A stretch of 16,994 bases of DNA from Parcubacteria group bacterium RIFCSPHIGHO2_01_FULL_47_10b (GTDB lineage: Bacteria; Patescibacteriota; Minisyncoccia; 2-01-FULL-47-10): positions 6,079 through 23,072 of the forward strand of contig MHXC01000057.1 of NCBI GenBank assembly GCA_001824325.1, written 5' to 3'. This document shows positions 9,073-15,705 of the stretch, in pieces. The notes under the pieces were generated by a model that was given only the letters and a program-made list of their open reading frames with translations, was not told the origin of the DNA and ran no database searches. Both the position numbers and the translations under genes were made by a program. Each line of letters begins with the position of its first letter. Within the stretch, counting starts at the first letter, position 1.

Positions 9073-9740
9073 AGCTCAAAGATATGCCGCGGGTATTGCG
9101 ACCGCGAGAAAAACTCGTAGAAAAGGGCGTCGAGTATTTGAGTAATGCGGAGCTCCTTGCGTTACTGCTGCGGTCAGGCGTTGTGGGAACGTCCGTGGTG
9201 GAGCTTTCGCGACGCATTATCAAGCGGTATTCACCGGCATCGCTAACACACATTGGATATGATGATCTAATAACAGTACACGGAATTAATCAAGCAAAGG
9301 CATGCACTATTCTCGCTGCATTCGAATTAAGTAAGCGGGCCGCTGGATTGGGATCGAATGCTTTGCCAGAAATACAAAAATCAATTGACGCAGCTGCCCA
9401 ATTAACATTCATTCGGAACAGAAAGAAGGAGTATTTTGTTGTGTTGTATCTGAATACCCGCGACCAACTCATGAAACGAGAAATTATATCCGTAGGAACA
9501 CTTGATTCCAGCTTGATACATCCGCGCGAAGTCTTCCAACCAGCGATTGCCTGTAATGCCGCGCGCGTAATCCTCGGGCACAACCACCCATCAGGGGATC
9601 ACACGCCATCCACTGCAGACCGCTCTGTAACGCGACGAATTGTGGAAGCTGGAAAAATACTCGGCATTAGCGTTCGGGACCATATTGTTATTTCAGAACA
9701 TGGATATTCGAGCATGGCTGATAAGGATATGTTACAATAG
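9069..9740 (+). CDS. radC: RadC family JAB/JAMM-domain protein
   Basis: 223 residues, the usual length of the family. The N-terminal part (about 1-95) is the UPF0758 helix-hairpin-helix region with R-P-R-E-K and L-S-N-A-E-L-L-A-L-L-L near the start and a second helical pair near 70-90. The C-terminal JAB domain carries the metal-binding set H-N-H-P-S-G-D at 171-177 with Ser181 and Asp184, so the metalloprotease-like centre is complete. RadC was named for a DNA-repair phenotype, but the biochemical role is still uncertain; roles in recombination or mobile-element biology have been proposed. It starts inside the stop of the hydrolase (4-base overlap), and the alkyltransferase-like gene starts 7 bases after its stop, giving a three-gene transcription unit. 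Assignment is firm; function is not. Confidence 0.95.
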   Translation: MKLKDMPRVLRPREKLVEKGVEYLSNAELLALLLRSGVVGTSVVELSRRIIKRYSPASLTHIGYDDLITVHGINQAKACTILAAFELSKRAAGLGSNALPEIQKSIDAAAQLTFIRNRKKEYFVVLYLNTRDQLMKREIISVGTLDSSLIHPREVFQPAIACNAARVILGHNHPSGDHTPSTADRSVTRRIVEAGKILGISVRDHIVISEHGYSSMADKDMLQ

Positions 9741-9747
9741 TATAATT

Positions 9748-10104
9748 ATGGTTCAGCACCGAGCACCGACAAAAATATATCCACAAGATCGGGTATTTTT
9801 AGCAGTTTCCAAAATTCCTTTTGGAAAAGTAACTACATACGGGCTTTTAGCCGAGCTTACGGGCGTCCGCAATCCCCGTGTTATTGGCAATTATCTGCAT
9901 AGTAACACTGATCCATTGCACTACCCCTGTCATCGCGTGGTGGATAGAAATGGCCGATTAGCTCCAGCATATGCCTTTGGAGGCGCAGGAAAGCAAGCGC
10001 AGCGACTAAAAGACGAGAATGTGAAAGTCATAAACAGCCATGTTTCGCTCGATGTGTATCTGTGGCGGCCCAGCGCAGCAGTAAAGCGACTTTTTGCTGA
10101 TTAA
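9748..10104 (+). CDS. Minimal O6-alkylguanine-DNA alkyltransferase-type protein (MGMT DNA-binding domain only)
   Basis: 118 residues corresponding to the C-terminal DNA-binding/active-site domain of Ogt/MGMT (Pfam DNA_binding_1). Seen: P-F-G-K-V-T-T-Y-G with Tyr31 (counterpart of human Tyr114), the recognition helix with N-P-R-V-I-G (Arg44, counterpart of the arginine finger Arg128), and P-C-H-R-V with Cys61 as the alkyl-accepting cysteine. Alkyltransferase-like (ATL) proteins of similar size usually have Trp or Ala in place of this Cys, so this one may be active despite lacking the N-terminal domain. ATG 9748 was chosen because a longer frame from 9640 would overlap RadC by about 100 bases with a residue run unlike the family. 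It follows RadC by 7 bases. Expected action: direct, suicidal removal of alkyl groups from guanine, or flagging such lesions for other repair. Confidence 0.88.
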   Translation: MVQHRAPTKIYPQDRVFLAVSKIPFGKVTTYGLLAELTGVRNPRVIGNYLHSNTDPLHYPCHRVVDRNGRLAPAYAFGGAGKQAQRLKDENVKVINSHVSLDVYLWRPSAAVKRLFAD

Positions 10105-10157
10105 TCAACTGATTTAATGGGTTCAAAAACACAAAGAAAAAATTTCACATTTTTGAA

Positions 10158-11414
10158 ATGAATGAGCAGTTGCGGAAAAAAATTGGCGTAGTGCTTGGAG
10201 TGGTGATGGTAAGCGTTGTTGTGGTTGGTGGATATTATGCGACATTAAAATTATTCGCACAGCCCCGATCTGAACAACCCGATGCTCAACCACATCCGAT
10301 CCCAGTTCCGATTACTGATGAGCTCACTAAGCCACTTATCATTGACCCACATTTCCAAATTGGCATTTTTGCTAAAGAGCTGGGCCAACCGCGAGTAATT
10401 ATTGAAGACCCACAAGAAACGCTCATTGTGTCAATCACCAAAGCAGGGGAAGTGGTTGCTCTCCCTGATCGCGACAAGAACGGAGTAACAGACGAGACAG
10501 TCACACTGCTTTCAAACCGCACCAATCCGCATGGACTCGCACTCACGTGCCACGCAACTGCATTGTGTGACCTATACGTTGCTGAGACTGCCGCGCTTTA
10601 TCGCTATACCTATGACCCCAGCACGCTCACGGTATCAAACGAAAATAAACTCCTTGACTTCCCACCCGGTGGCCGTCATTTTACCCGGACGCTTTTATTC
10701 CGAGATCCGCCTTCTAATAACGAGCTGCTTATCTCGATCGGCTCAACGTGCGACGTGTGCCACGAATTCAATCCCCGTCACGCCACCATCGAGGTGTACA
10801 ACACGCTAACAGGCAAATCCCGTACATTCGCCACTGGTCTTCGCAATTCAGTATTCCTCGCACTCCATCCGCTTACCAGCGCCATTTGGGCAACAGAAAT
10901 GGGACGCGACAATCTTGGCGATAATCTACCGCCCGATGAAATAAACATTATCACTGACAACGCCAACTACGGCTGGCCGACGTGCTTCGGGAATAATATG
11001 CATGATGCGAAATTCGATACCGCGCTCTACGTTCGTAACCCTTGTATGCTACCGTTTGAAACGCCTGCATACATCGACATTCCGGCTCATTCAGCGCCGC
11101 TTGGGCTCACGTTTTTGAATAATCCACAATGGCCGCGGGACATGCGTGACGACCTGCTCGTAGCATTTCACGGTTCATGGAACCGATCCGAGCCCACGGG
11201 ATACAAAGTTGTTTGGTATGAGTTGGATGATTCAGGGCGGCTCATCAATCACCATGACGCGATAACCGGATGGCTGGACGAGAACAATAAGGCGTGGGGT
11301 CGCCCAGCTGGCATCTATCAAGGCACAAACGGCACTGTATATATCTCTGACGATCTATCAGGAACCATCTATTCGTTGCGATTTAACGAGGAATATATAG
11401 AACCGCCTTCATGA
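10158..11414 (+). CDS. Membrane-anchored PQQ-dependent sugar dehydrogenase-like beta-propeller protein
   Basis: 418 residues. An N-terminal hydrophobic segment (about 10-32) after a basic stretch, with no cleavage site, suggests a signal anchor with the rest outside. The body matches the glucose/sorbosone dehydrogenase (GSDH) six-bladed propeller: G-R-H-F-T-R after the first blades, a G-L-R-N-S motif (Arg-Asn as in PQQ/sugar binding), E-M-G-R-D-N-L-G-D-N-L-P-P-D-E-I-N, N-Y-G-W-P-x-C-F-G, G-S-W-N-R and G-R-P-A-G-I. The Asp-rich D-R-D-K-N-G-V-T-D loop near 101-109 looks like a calcium site. Six cysteines fall in three close pairs, including C-D-V-C, probably disulfides. Expected role in the family is PQQ/Ca-dependent aldose oxidation, but many homologues have untested activity and no cofactor synthesis genes are visible here. 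It starts 53 bases after the alkyltransferase gene and is followed 16 bases later by a membrane protein gene. No clear Shine-Dalgarno sequence is seen. Confidence 0.9.
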   Translation: MNEQLRKKIGVVLGVVMVSVVVVGGYYATLKLFAQPRSEQPDAQPHPIPVPITDELTKPLIIDPHFQIGIFAKELGQPRVIIEDPQETLIVSITKAGEVVALPDRDKNGVTDETVTLLSNRTNPHGLALTCHATALCDLYVAETAALYRYTYDPSTLTVSNENKLLDFPPGGRHFTRTLLFRDPPSNNELLISIGSTCDVCHEFNPRHATIEVYNTLTGKSRTFATGLRNSVFLALHPLTSAIWATEMGRDNLGDNLPPDEINIITDNANYGWPTCFGNNMHDAKFDTALYVRNPCMLPFETPAYIDIPAHSAPLGLTFLNNPQWPRDMRDDLLVAFHGSWNRSEPTGYKVVWYELDDSGRLINHHDAITGWLDENNKAWGRPAGIYQGTNGTVYISDDLSGTIYSLRFNEEYIEPPS

Positions 11415-11430
11415 TCGAACGGGCAACGCT

Positions 11431-11781
11431 ATGACAGAAACTGCAACTCTCGTTACCATGGTGCTCGTTCCGCTCCTTGGCGCACTCAATATGATTGTGC
11501 TTTTTTGGAAACATCGGCTTCGGCATGAACTGTTGATGATCGGGTTCTACGTTGCGTGTTTGGCGATTTTCTTCGCGAGTATAACATTTCCCGTAGTGAC
11601 ATTGTGGAGCGCAATCGTGCTTTCGCTATTTTCACTCGCTGCGCTTTTATACGGTATCTATCGTATTGGCCTGCAGGCCATACGACAACAAGCGTGGTGC
11701 GCATGGTACCAGCTTGATCTTGTTTTTCTAGCGCTGCTTTGCATTGCCGCGACATACTATGTTATACTGCTCCTCATATGA
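11431..11781 (+). CDS. Four-helix membrane protein of unknown function
   Basis: 116 residues with four predicted transmembrane segments at about 5-25, 34-53, 57-79 and 93-115, and a basic loop W-K-H-R-L-R-H-E between the first two that should face the cytoplasm. No family is recognised. The stop overlaps the ATG of the ABC ATPase by 4 bases (ATGA at 11778-11781), so translational coupling to the transporter is likely and it may be an accessory subunit. It also lies only 16 bases after the propeller protein, so all could share one transcript. The link to the transporter is inferred from overlap alone. Confidence 0.75.
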   Translation: MTETATLVTMVLVPLLGALNMIVLFWKHRLRHELLMIGFYVACLAIFFASITFPVVTLWSAIVLSLFSLAALLYGIYRIGLQAIRQQAWCAWYQLDLVFLALLCIAATYYVILLLI

Positions 11782-12605
11782 ATTCTATAAACTCGATAAA
11801 CTCTGCAAATTCTGAACAAAAACTCGAACACTCAATTGTTGTTGAGCGCCTTACTAAGGTCTATAAAGGTAATACCAAGGCGGTGAACGACATCTCATTT
11901 ACTGTAGGGCAAGGGGAGTTCTTCGGCTTCCTCGGACCCAATGGCGCAGGAAAATCAACGACTATGAAAATTCTTTCAACGCTTCTGACGCCGACTAAGG
12001 GCCACGTTGTTATCAATGGCTATGAGCTTGGCAAACAAGACAACGAAATCCGAAAAAGTATTGGCTTTGGCATGCAGGGGGTGACACTGGACGACTTGGC
12101 TACCCCAATGGAGAACCTTGTGCTTATTGGCGTGCTCTACGGACGAACCACGAATGAATCGCGCGCACGCGCTGAAGAGCTCCTCAAAATCTTGAGTCTT
12201 AATCATGTTCGTGATCGCTGGGTGAAAAATTTTTCCGGCGGCATGAAGCGGCGACTCGACTTGGCTGCCGTACTCATGCATGATCCAAAAATTTTGTTCC
12301 TTGACGAACCCACCGAGGGGCTTGATCCTGCGGCTCGGCGAGTCATCTGGGACTATCTGCGCAAGCGTAACACCGAAGGTACAACGATATTTCTCACAAC
12401 GCACTACATGGACGAGGCCGATGCGCTGGCGACACGGTTAAGCATAATCGATCACGGAACTATTATGATCACCGGTTCCCCTGCAGAGCTCAAGAAAAAA
12501 GTGGGCGGCAAAACACTCGAAGATGTCTTTATCCACTACACCGGCCATACCATTCGCGAAGAAGAGATAAGCACCAATGCGCCTGACCCATATATTCACA
12601 GCTAA
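11778..12605 (+). CDS. ABC transporter ATP-binding protein, DrrA/CcmA-like
   Basis: 275 residues. Walker A G-P-N-G-A-G-K-S at 53-60, Q-loop Gln100, signature S-G-G-M-K at 153-157, Walker B I-L-F-L-D-E at 172-177 with the following P-T-E-G-L-D-P D-loop, and switch His209: every element for ATP hydrolysis is present. The F-S-G-G-M-K-R-R-L-D-L-A signature and P-T-x-G-L-D-P-x-x-R-R are typical of the daunorubicin-resistance (DrrA) type of ABC-2 exporter ATPases. The start at 11778 is set by the ATGA overlap with the previous gene; an upstream in-frame ATG at 11739 would add 13 residues inside that gene. The N-terminus has a short N-S-I-N-S-I-N-S-A-N-S repeat encoded by near-repeated DNA, probably a flexible tail. 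It pairs with the permease 2 bases downstream; the cargo is unknown. Confidence 0.95.
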   Translation: MNSINSINSANSEQKLEHSIVVERLTKVYKGNTKAVNDISFTVGQGEFFGFLGPNGAGKSTTMKILSTLLTPTKGHVVINGYELGKQDNEIRKSIGFGMQGVTLDDLATPMENLVLIGVLYGRTTNESRARAEELLKILSLNHVRDRWVKNFSGGMKRRLDLAAVLMHDPKILFLDEPTEGLDPAARRVIWDYLRKRNTEGTTIFLTTHYMDEADALATRLSIIDHGTIMITGSPAELKKKVGGKTLEDVFIHYTGHTIREEEISTNAPDPYIHS

Positions 12606-12607
12606 CT

Positions 12608-13375
12608 ATGAAAACACTCACACAACTGTGGTACCTATACCTCCGCGGATTCAAGCAGTCTATTCGACCCTATCCGTCGATGATTCCCGAGCTCCTTATG
12701 CCGATTTTCTTTTTCTTGGTAAACTCTGCGGCTTTTCAACGCGCTGTCGAAATTCCCGGCTTCGGCGGCGAGAGCTATTTGCAATTTTATGCACCGGTTT
12801 CACTCCTAACTGTCATATTCCTAAGTTCCGGCAGCACCGGCCTTGAACTCGTCACAGACATAAGTACCGGTTACATGAGCCGATTGTTTCTGACGCCGAT
12901 TTCCCGTATGATGATCATTGTTTCAAAACTATTGGCAGTAGGGACCAAGGCAGTGGTGCAGACCATAATTATGATCGTGCTACTACTGTTATTTGGCGCG
13001 CAATTAGACGGTGGCATCGTCGGGCTACTGTTAGTGATAGTGCTTGCGTTTATATTTTCCCTTGGTTGGTCCGGCATCGGGATGACCCTTGCATTCATCA
13101 CGAAAAATCCTCGGGTGGTGCAATCGGCATTCATCTTCTTTTTTCCTTTCTCGATGATGACCACGGCACAGCTGCCGCTGCATTTACTCGAGGGGTGGTA
13201 TAAAGTGGTGGTGCAGCTGAATCCGGTGACCTATATCCTTGAAGCCATTCGCGCTATTGTGATGACTGGTACAATTGATAGAATATATATGGAGGGTCTT
13301 TTGGCTGCGGTGTGTTTTTCAGCTGTCACTATCGCGGCGTCAACTATTACGTATCGGCGTATTACGCGGGCGTAG
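12608..13375 (+). CDS. ABC-2 type transporter permease, DrrB-like
   Basis: 255 residues with six hydrophobic segments at about 26-46, 58-80, 102-125, 134-160, 172-192 and 233-250, the usual ABC-2 permease topology, with a cytoplasmic N-terminal stretch containing R-G-F-K-Q-S-I-R-P. The L-x-P-V-x-Y-x-L-E-A-I-R motif at about 206-217 is typical of ABC-2/DrrB permeases (LNPVTYILEAIR here). The gene begins 2 bases after the ATPase stop, so the two form one exporter, likely a homodimer of each subunit. In the family, substrates are drugs, polysaccharides, lipids or peptides; nothing in the sequence tells which. No terminator is seen directly after it. Confidence 0.92.
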   Translation: MKTLTQLWYLYLRGFKQSIRPYPSMIPELLMPIFFFLVNSAAFQRAVEIPGFGGESYLQFYAPVSLLTVIFLSSGSTGLELVTDISTGYMSRLFLTPISRMMIIVSKLLAVGTKAVVQTIIMIVLLLLFGAQLDGGIVGLLLVIVLAFIFSLGWSGIGMTLAFITKNPRVVQSAFIFFFPFSMMTTAQLPLHLLEGWYKVVVQLNPVTYILEAIRAIVMTGTIDRIYMEGLLAAVCFSAVTIAASTITYRRITRA

Positions 13376-13424
13376 GCGGCGCGGATCGGCAACGCTCAAG
13401 CTGTTAAGCAGATATTACTAAACT

Positions 13425-13787
13425 ATGTACAAGCAGTATGTATATTTCTTTATTGGAGGGGTTGTCTTATTGAGTATTTTTTTGGCGATCACCGCTCCGC
13501 AGCAGATTCGAGAACTAGCTCAATACACGACGATAATTGGAACGGTACGGAATGTGAATCCGGCCACCGGTGTCGCCCAAGTGCAATCGCGAGATAATGT
13601 TATTACATCAGTTGCGTTGACGGAGCAAACAACGTGGCGCGAAGGCTTGACACCCGAGACGATTCGACAGGGAGATATAGTGCTCATTCGGGCAGTCCAG
13701 TCCACAACTACACTCCAATCAGTCAACGCCCTCTCCATTTTCCCCTATACCTATCCGGTAACTAAAACCAACGACGATGAAACTTAA
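13425..13787 (+). CDS. Membrane-anchored small beta-domain protein (DUF5666/OB-like)
   Basis: 120 residues. One N-terminal transmembrane anchor (about 7-25) is followed by a G-T-V-R-N-V-N-P-A-T-G-V-A-Q-V-Q-S type opening and a G-D-I-V-L-I-R-A-V strand, which resembles the DUF5666 or OB-like small beta domains common in secreted Patescibacteria proteins. The mature part has no cysteine and is Thr-rich. The gene starts 49 bases after the permease, and the 35-residue membrane peptide gene starts inside its last codons. Expected to sit outside the cell membrane. The domain assignment is by general resemblance only. Confidence 0.7.
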   Translation: MYKQYVYFFIGGVVLLSIFLAITAPQQIRELAQYTTIIGTVRNVNPATGVAQVQSRDNVITSVALTEQTTWREGLTPETIRQGDIVLIRAVQSTTTLQSVNALSIFPYTYPVTKTNDDET

Positions 13788-13884
13788 AAGCTACAACTGG
13801 TATATTTTACTCTTGCTGTTGTATATCCTGGCGCTTCTAGTTTTTGCGTACTGGCCTATTATACGAGGAACAGCGGAGTTTTGA
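13777..13884 (+). CDS. Small single-span membrane peptide, 35 residues
   Basis: ATG 13777 opens a 35-codon frame ending in TGA (13882-13884). It overlaps the last 11 bases of the upstream gene in another frame, as is usual for coupled genes. The peptide has a basic N-terminus (M-K-L-K), a continuous hydrophobic helix from about Trp8 to Ile29 rich in Leu and aromatic residues, and a short R-G-T-A-E-F tail. This is the pattern of a single-span small membrane protein. No homologue is recognised. It may be a small subunit of, or regulator for, the ABC exporter or the anchored protein before it. Confidence 0.55.
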   Translation: MKLKSYNWYILLLLLYILALLVFAYWPIIRGTAEF

Positions 13885-13896
13885 CTAGACTGCTAG

Positions 13897-13925
13897 TTGA
13901 CAACGTCATTACATTGTAATATCAT
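13897..13925 (+). promoter_or_regulatory. Promoter of the toxin-antitoxin operon
   Basis: Consensus -35 TTGACA at 13897-13902, a 17-bp spacer, and -10 TATCAT at 13920-13925 (5 of 6 to consensus). The predicted transcript start is near 13932, giving a leader of about 25 bases before the antitoxin ATG at 13957. It is the clearest sigma70-type promoter in the window. Confidence 0.75.
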
Positions 13926-13938
13926 GATTATAATGTAA
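13909..13938. promoter_or_regulatory. Palindromic operator overlapping the toxin-antitoxin promoter
   Basis: A 30-bp imperfect palindrome with outer arms TTACATT (13909-13915) and AATGTAA (13932-13938). 11 of the 12 outer base pairs on each side match. It covers the spacer end, the -10 and the predicted transcript start. RelB/DinJ-type antitoxins bind such sites through their N-terminal ribbon-helix-helix domain, so this is probably the autoregulatory site. Binding itself is inferred. Confidence 0.7.
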
Positions 13939-13956
13939 CTAATTACTGTCAGTTTT

Positions 13957-14229
13957 ATGAATTCTACACTTCAAATTCGTATTGATACAAAGACAAAAAA
14001 TGCAGCTCGTAAGATATTTGAAGATTTAGGACTTGATACGTCTTCAGCCATTAAGCTCTATTTTCGTCAAGTGATCAACCATAACGGCATTCCTTTTCGA
14101 TTAATTACAGAAAATGGCTTTACGCCCGAAAAAGAACAGAGAATCTTGGCGGAAACCGCAGACACGATCCGGGACAACAAATCGTACTCCTCGGTCGATG
14201 ATATGATTCACGATGTTTTGAATGACTAG
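13957..14229 (+). CDS. RelB/DinJ family antitoxin
   Basis: 90 residues. The N-terminus (M-N-S-T-L-Q-I-R-I-D) is the beta strand of a ribbon-helix-helix domain, followed by K-x-x-A-R-K-I-F-E-D-L-G-L-D-T-S-S-A-I-K-L-Y-F-R-Q-V, the hallmark of DinJ proteins, and then the I-P-F-R-L loop. The C-terminal 30 residues form an acidic helix (D-D-M-I-H-D-V-L-N-D) expected to wrap and inhibit the toxin. It precedes the toxin with an 8-base overlap, the standard order. It is expected to repress the operon by binding the palindrome at 13909-13938. No Shine-Dalgarno sequence is obvious before the ATG. Confidence 0.93.
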   Translation: MNSTLQIRIDTKTKNAARKIFEDLGLDTSSAIKLYFRQVINHNGIPFRLITENGFTPEKEQRILAETADTIRDNKSYSSVDDMIHDVLND

Positions 14230-14512
14230 CTGCTATAAAATCAAAACAAACCGCAGTTTTCGACGAGCACTTAAGAACTTGGCCCGAGGAAGTAGACCGA
14301 AAGATGTGTACGAATTGAGAAAGGTTTTACTAGCGCTTTCAAATAAGGAAAGGCTCGCAGCAAAATATCGGGATCATAAGCTAACCGGGAAACTCGCCGG
14401 CTGGCGCGAATGTCACGTTAAGCCCGACTTATTACTACTCTATTCGATTGATACAGATAATGGCCTCCTCATTCTTGGAGACCTTGGGAGTCATACAGAA
14501 TTATTTGGGTGA
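14222..14512 (+). CDS. YafQ-type RelE/ParE-superfamily mRNA interferase toxin, altered active site
   Basis: 96 residues, normal for YafQ. The match covers the whole family pattern: R-S-F-R-R-A-L-K near the start, D-H-K-L-T-G with His52, R-E-C-H-V-K-P-D with His65 and Asp69, and G-S-H-T-E-L-F-G with His91 at the end. These match E. coli YafQ His50, His63, Asp67 and His87. Two key positions differ: Trp68 is Leu70 here, and Arg83 is Asp87. The arginine change is unusual and could weaken cleavage. The family toxin cuts ribosome-bound mRNA. It overlaps the antitoxin by 8 bases, so co-expression is clear. Either an active variant or a weakened toxin is possible. Confidence 0.9.
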   Translation: MTSCYKIKTNRSFRRALKNLARGSRPKDVYELRKVLLALSNKERLAAKYRDHKLTGKLAGWRECHVKPDLLLLYSIDTDNGLLILGDLGSHTELFG

Positions 14513-14529
14513 GCTATGTATACGTTGTA

Positions 14530-14557
14530 TTGCAAAACCTACAGAACCCAGTACACT
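14530..14557 (+). promoter_or_regulatory. Possible promoter of ychF
   Basis: TTGCAA at 14530-14535 and TACACT at 14552-14557 with a 16-bp spacer, each 4 of 6 to consensus. The predicted start is near 14564, 20 bases before the ATG. It lies in the 71-base gap after the toxin, the only obvious place for an independent promoter. Confidence 0.3.
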
Positions 14558-14583
14558 AAACTCATTAATTCTCATGTCCTAGT

Positions 14584-15687
14584 ATGCCTCTCTCAATCGG
14601 AATTGTTGGTTTGCCCAACGTGGGGAAATCAACGTTGTTTAATGCGTTGAATAAAAAACAAATCGCTGATGCGGCGAATTACCCGTTTTGCACTATCGAG
14701 CCAAATACGGGCGTAGTTGCCGTGCCTGATAGTCGCTTGGCACAACTGGCAGCGATAGTGAACCCAGAAAAAATCATCCCGACTACGGTGACGTTTGTTG
14801 ATATTGCGGGATTGGTTAAGGGCGCCGCACAAGGAGAAGGGCTCGGAAATGCATTCCTATCGCACATTCGCGAGGTTGATGCCATTGTGCACGTGGTGCG
14901 GGCATTTGAGGGGACTGATGTGACGCATGTATATAACAGGGTAGACCCGAAAGAGGATCTTCAGATTATTGAAACGGAATTGGCTCTGGCTGATTTGCAG
15001 ACGCTGGAGAAACGGCGAGCGCGGTTTGACAAGGAGATTCGCGGCGAGAAGCCGGCTAACAGTAAGGCACATGAGCGCTTGAAAGTGTTATATGCGCAGC
15101 TACATGAGGCGTTGTCAGCAGGCAAGCCCGCGCGATCAGTTGCATTATCCGGTGAAGATTCGGTTTTGCTCCGCGACCTGCATTTGTTGACGCTCAAGCC
15201 CATGTTCTACGCTTTGAACGTCTCGGAAGTGCAGTTACGCGATTATGCTGCGACGCAACAACTGCTCGAGCCGCTCGTTCACGCCGATCATGTCGTGCCG
15301 TTCAGCGCCCAGATCGAAAGCGAAATAGCACAGTTACCGGACGAAGAACAAACGGTATTTTTGAAAGAATTCGGTCTTACGCAATCAAGCTTGGATCGCA
15401 TTATTGCAAAGGGCTATGAGCTTTTGGGACTCATTACTTTTTTTACTGCAGGGCCCAAAGAAGTACGCGCATGGACCCTTCGACGAGGACTACTGGCGCC
15501 ACAAGCAGCAGGAGTTATTCATACAGACTTTGAGCACGGCTTTATTCGTGCGGAAATTATCAGCTACGCAGACTATATAGCCGGCCACGGAGAAGAAGGC
15601 GCACGCGCCAATGGCAAGCTGCGAATCGAGGGAAAAGAGTATGCGGTGCAGGATGGAGATGTAGTGCACTTTCGGTTTTCGGTGTAG
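14584..15687 (+). CDS. ychF: YchF/OLA1 family ribosome-associated GTPase/ATPase
   Basis: 367 residues, the standard family length. G1 G-L-P-N-V-G-K-S at 9-16, G3 D-I-A-G at 73-76 followed by the [10 protein letters not shown] stretch typical of YchF, and G4 N-V-S-E at 212-215. The NxxE form instead of NKxD is the known reason why the family prefers ATP over GTP. A helical coiled insertion lies at about 130-200, and a TGS domain at about 284-366 contains the G-F-I-R-A-E-I motif. YchF binds ribosomes and is linked to stress responses; the exact role is unsettled. It stands apart from the toxin-antitoxin pair upstream by 71 bases and the next gene follows 18 bases after its stop. Assignment is very firm. 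Confidence 0.98.
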   Translation: MPLSIGIVGLPNVGKSTLFNALNKKQIADAANYPFCTIEPNTGVVAVPDSRLAQLAAIVNPEKIIPTTVTFVDIAGLVKGAAQGEGLGNAFLSHIREVDAIVHVVRAFEGTDVTHVYNRVDPKEDLQIIETELALADLQTLEKRRARFDKEIRGEKPANSKAHERLKVLYAQLHEALSAGKPARSVALSGEDSVLLRDLHLLTLKPMFYALNVSEVQLRDYAATQQLLEPLVHADHVVPFSAQIESEIAQLPDEEQTVFLKEFGLTQSSLDRIIAKGYELLGLITFFTAGPKEVRAWTLRRGLLAPQAAGVIHTDFEHGFIRAEIISYADYIAGHGEEGARANGKLRIEGKEYAVQDGDVVHFRFSV

Positions 15688-15705
15688 CTCGCTAAAGTAA
15701 TAATA

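Noticed and set aside
9741..9746. TATAAT as a promoter of the alkyltransferase gene
   Set aside because: It ends one base before the ATG, so the transcript would start inside the coding region; no later start or -35 fits.
9640..9747. Upstream extension of the alkyltransferase by 36 residues
   Set aside because: It lies almost wholly inside radC in another frame and is not similar to the family.
10141..10157. ATTTCA/TGAAAT inverted repeat before the propeller gene
   Set aside because: Only a 6-bp A/T-rich stem overlapping the start region; too weak for a terminator or operator call.
10744..10770. CDVCH in the propeller protein as a heme c site
   Set aside because: Only formal CXXCH; the family usually has a cysteine pair at this place and all other cysteines are paired too. 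Kept as a note in the findings.
13929..13934. TATAAT as the -10 of the toxin-antitoxin promoter
   Set aside because: The spacing from TTGACA would be 26 bp; TATCAT at 13920 gives 17 bp.
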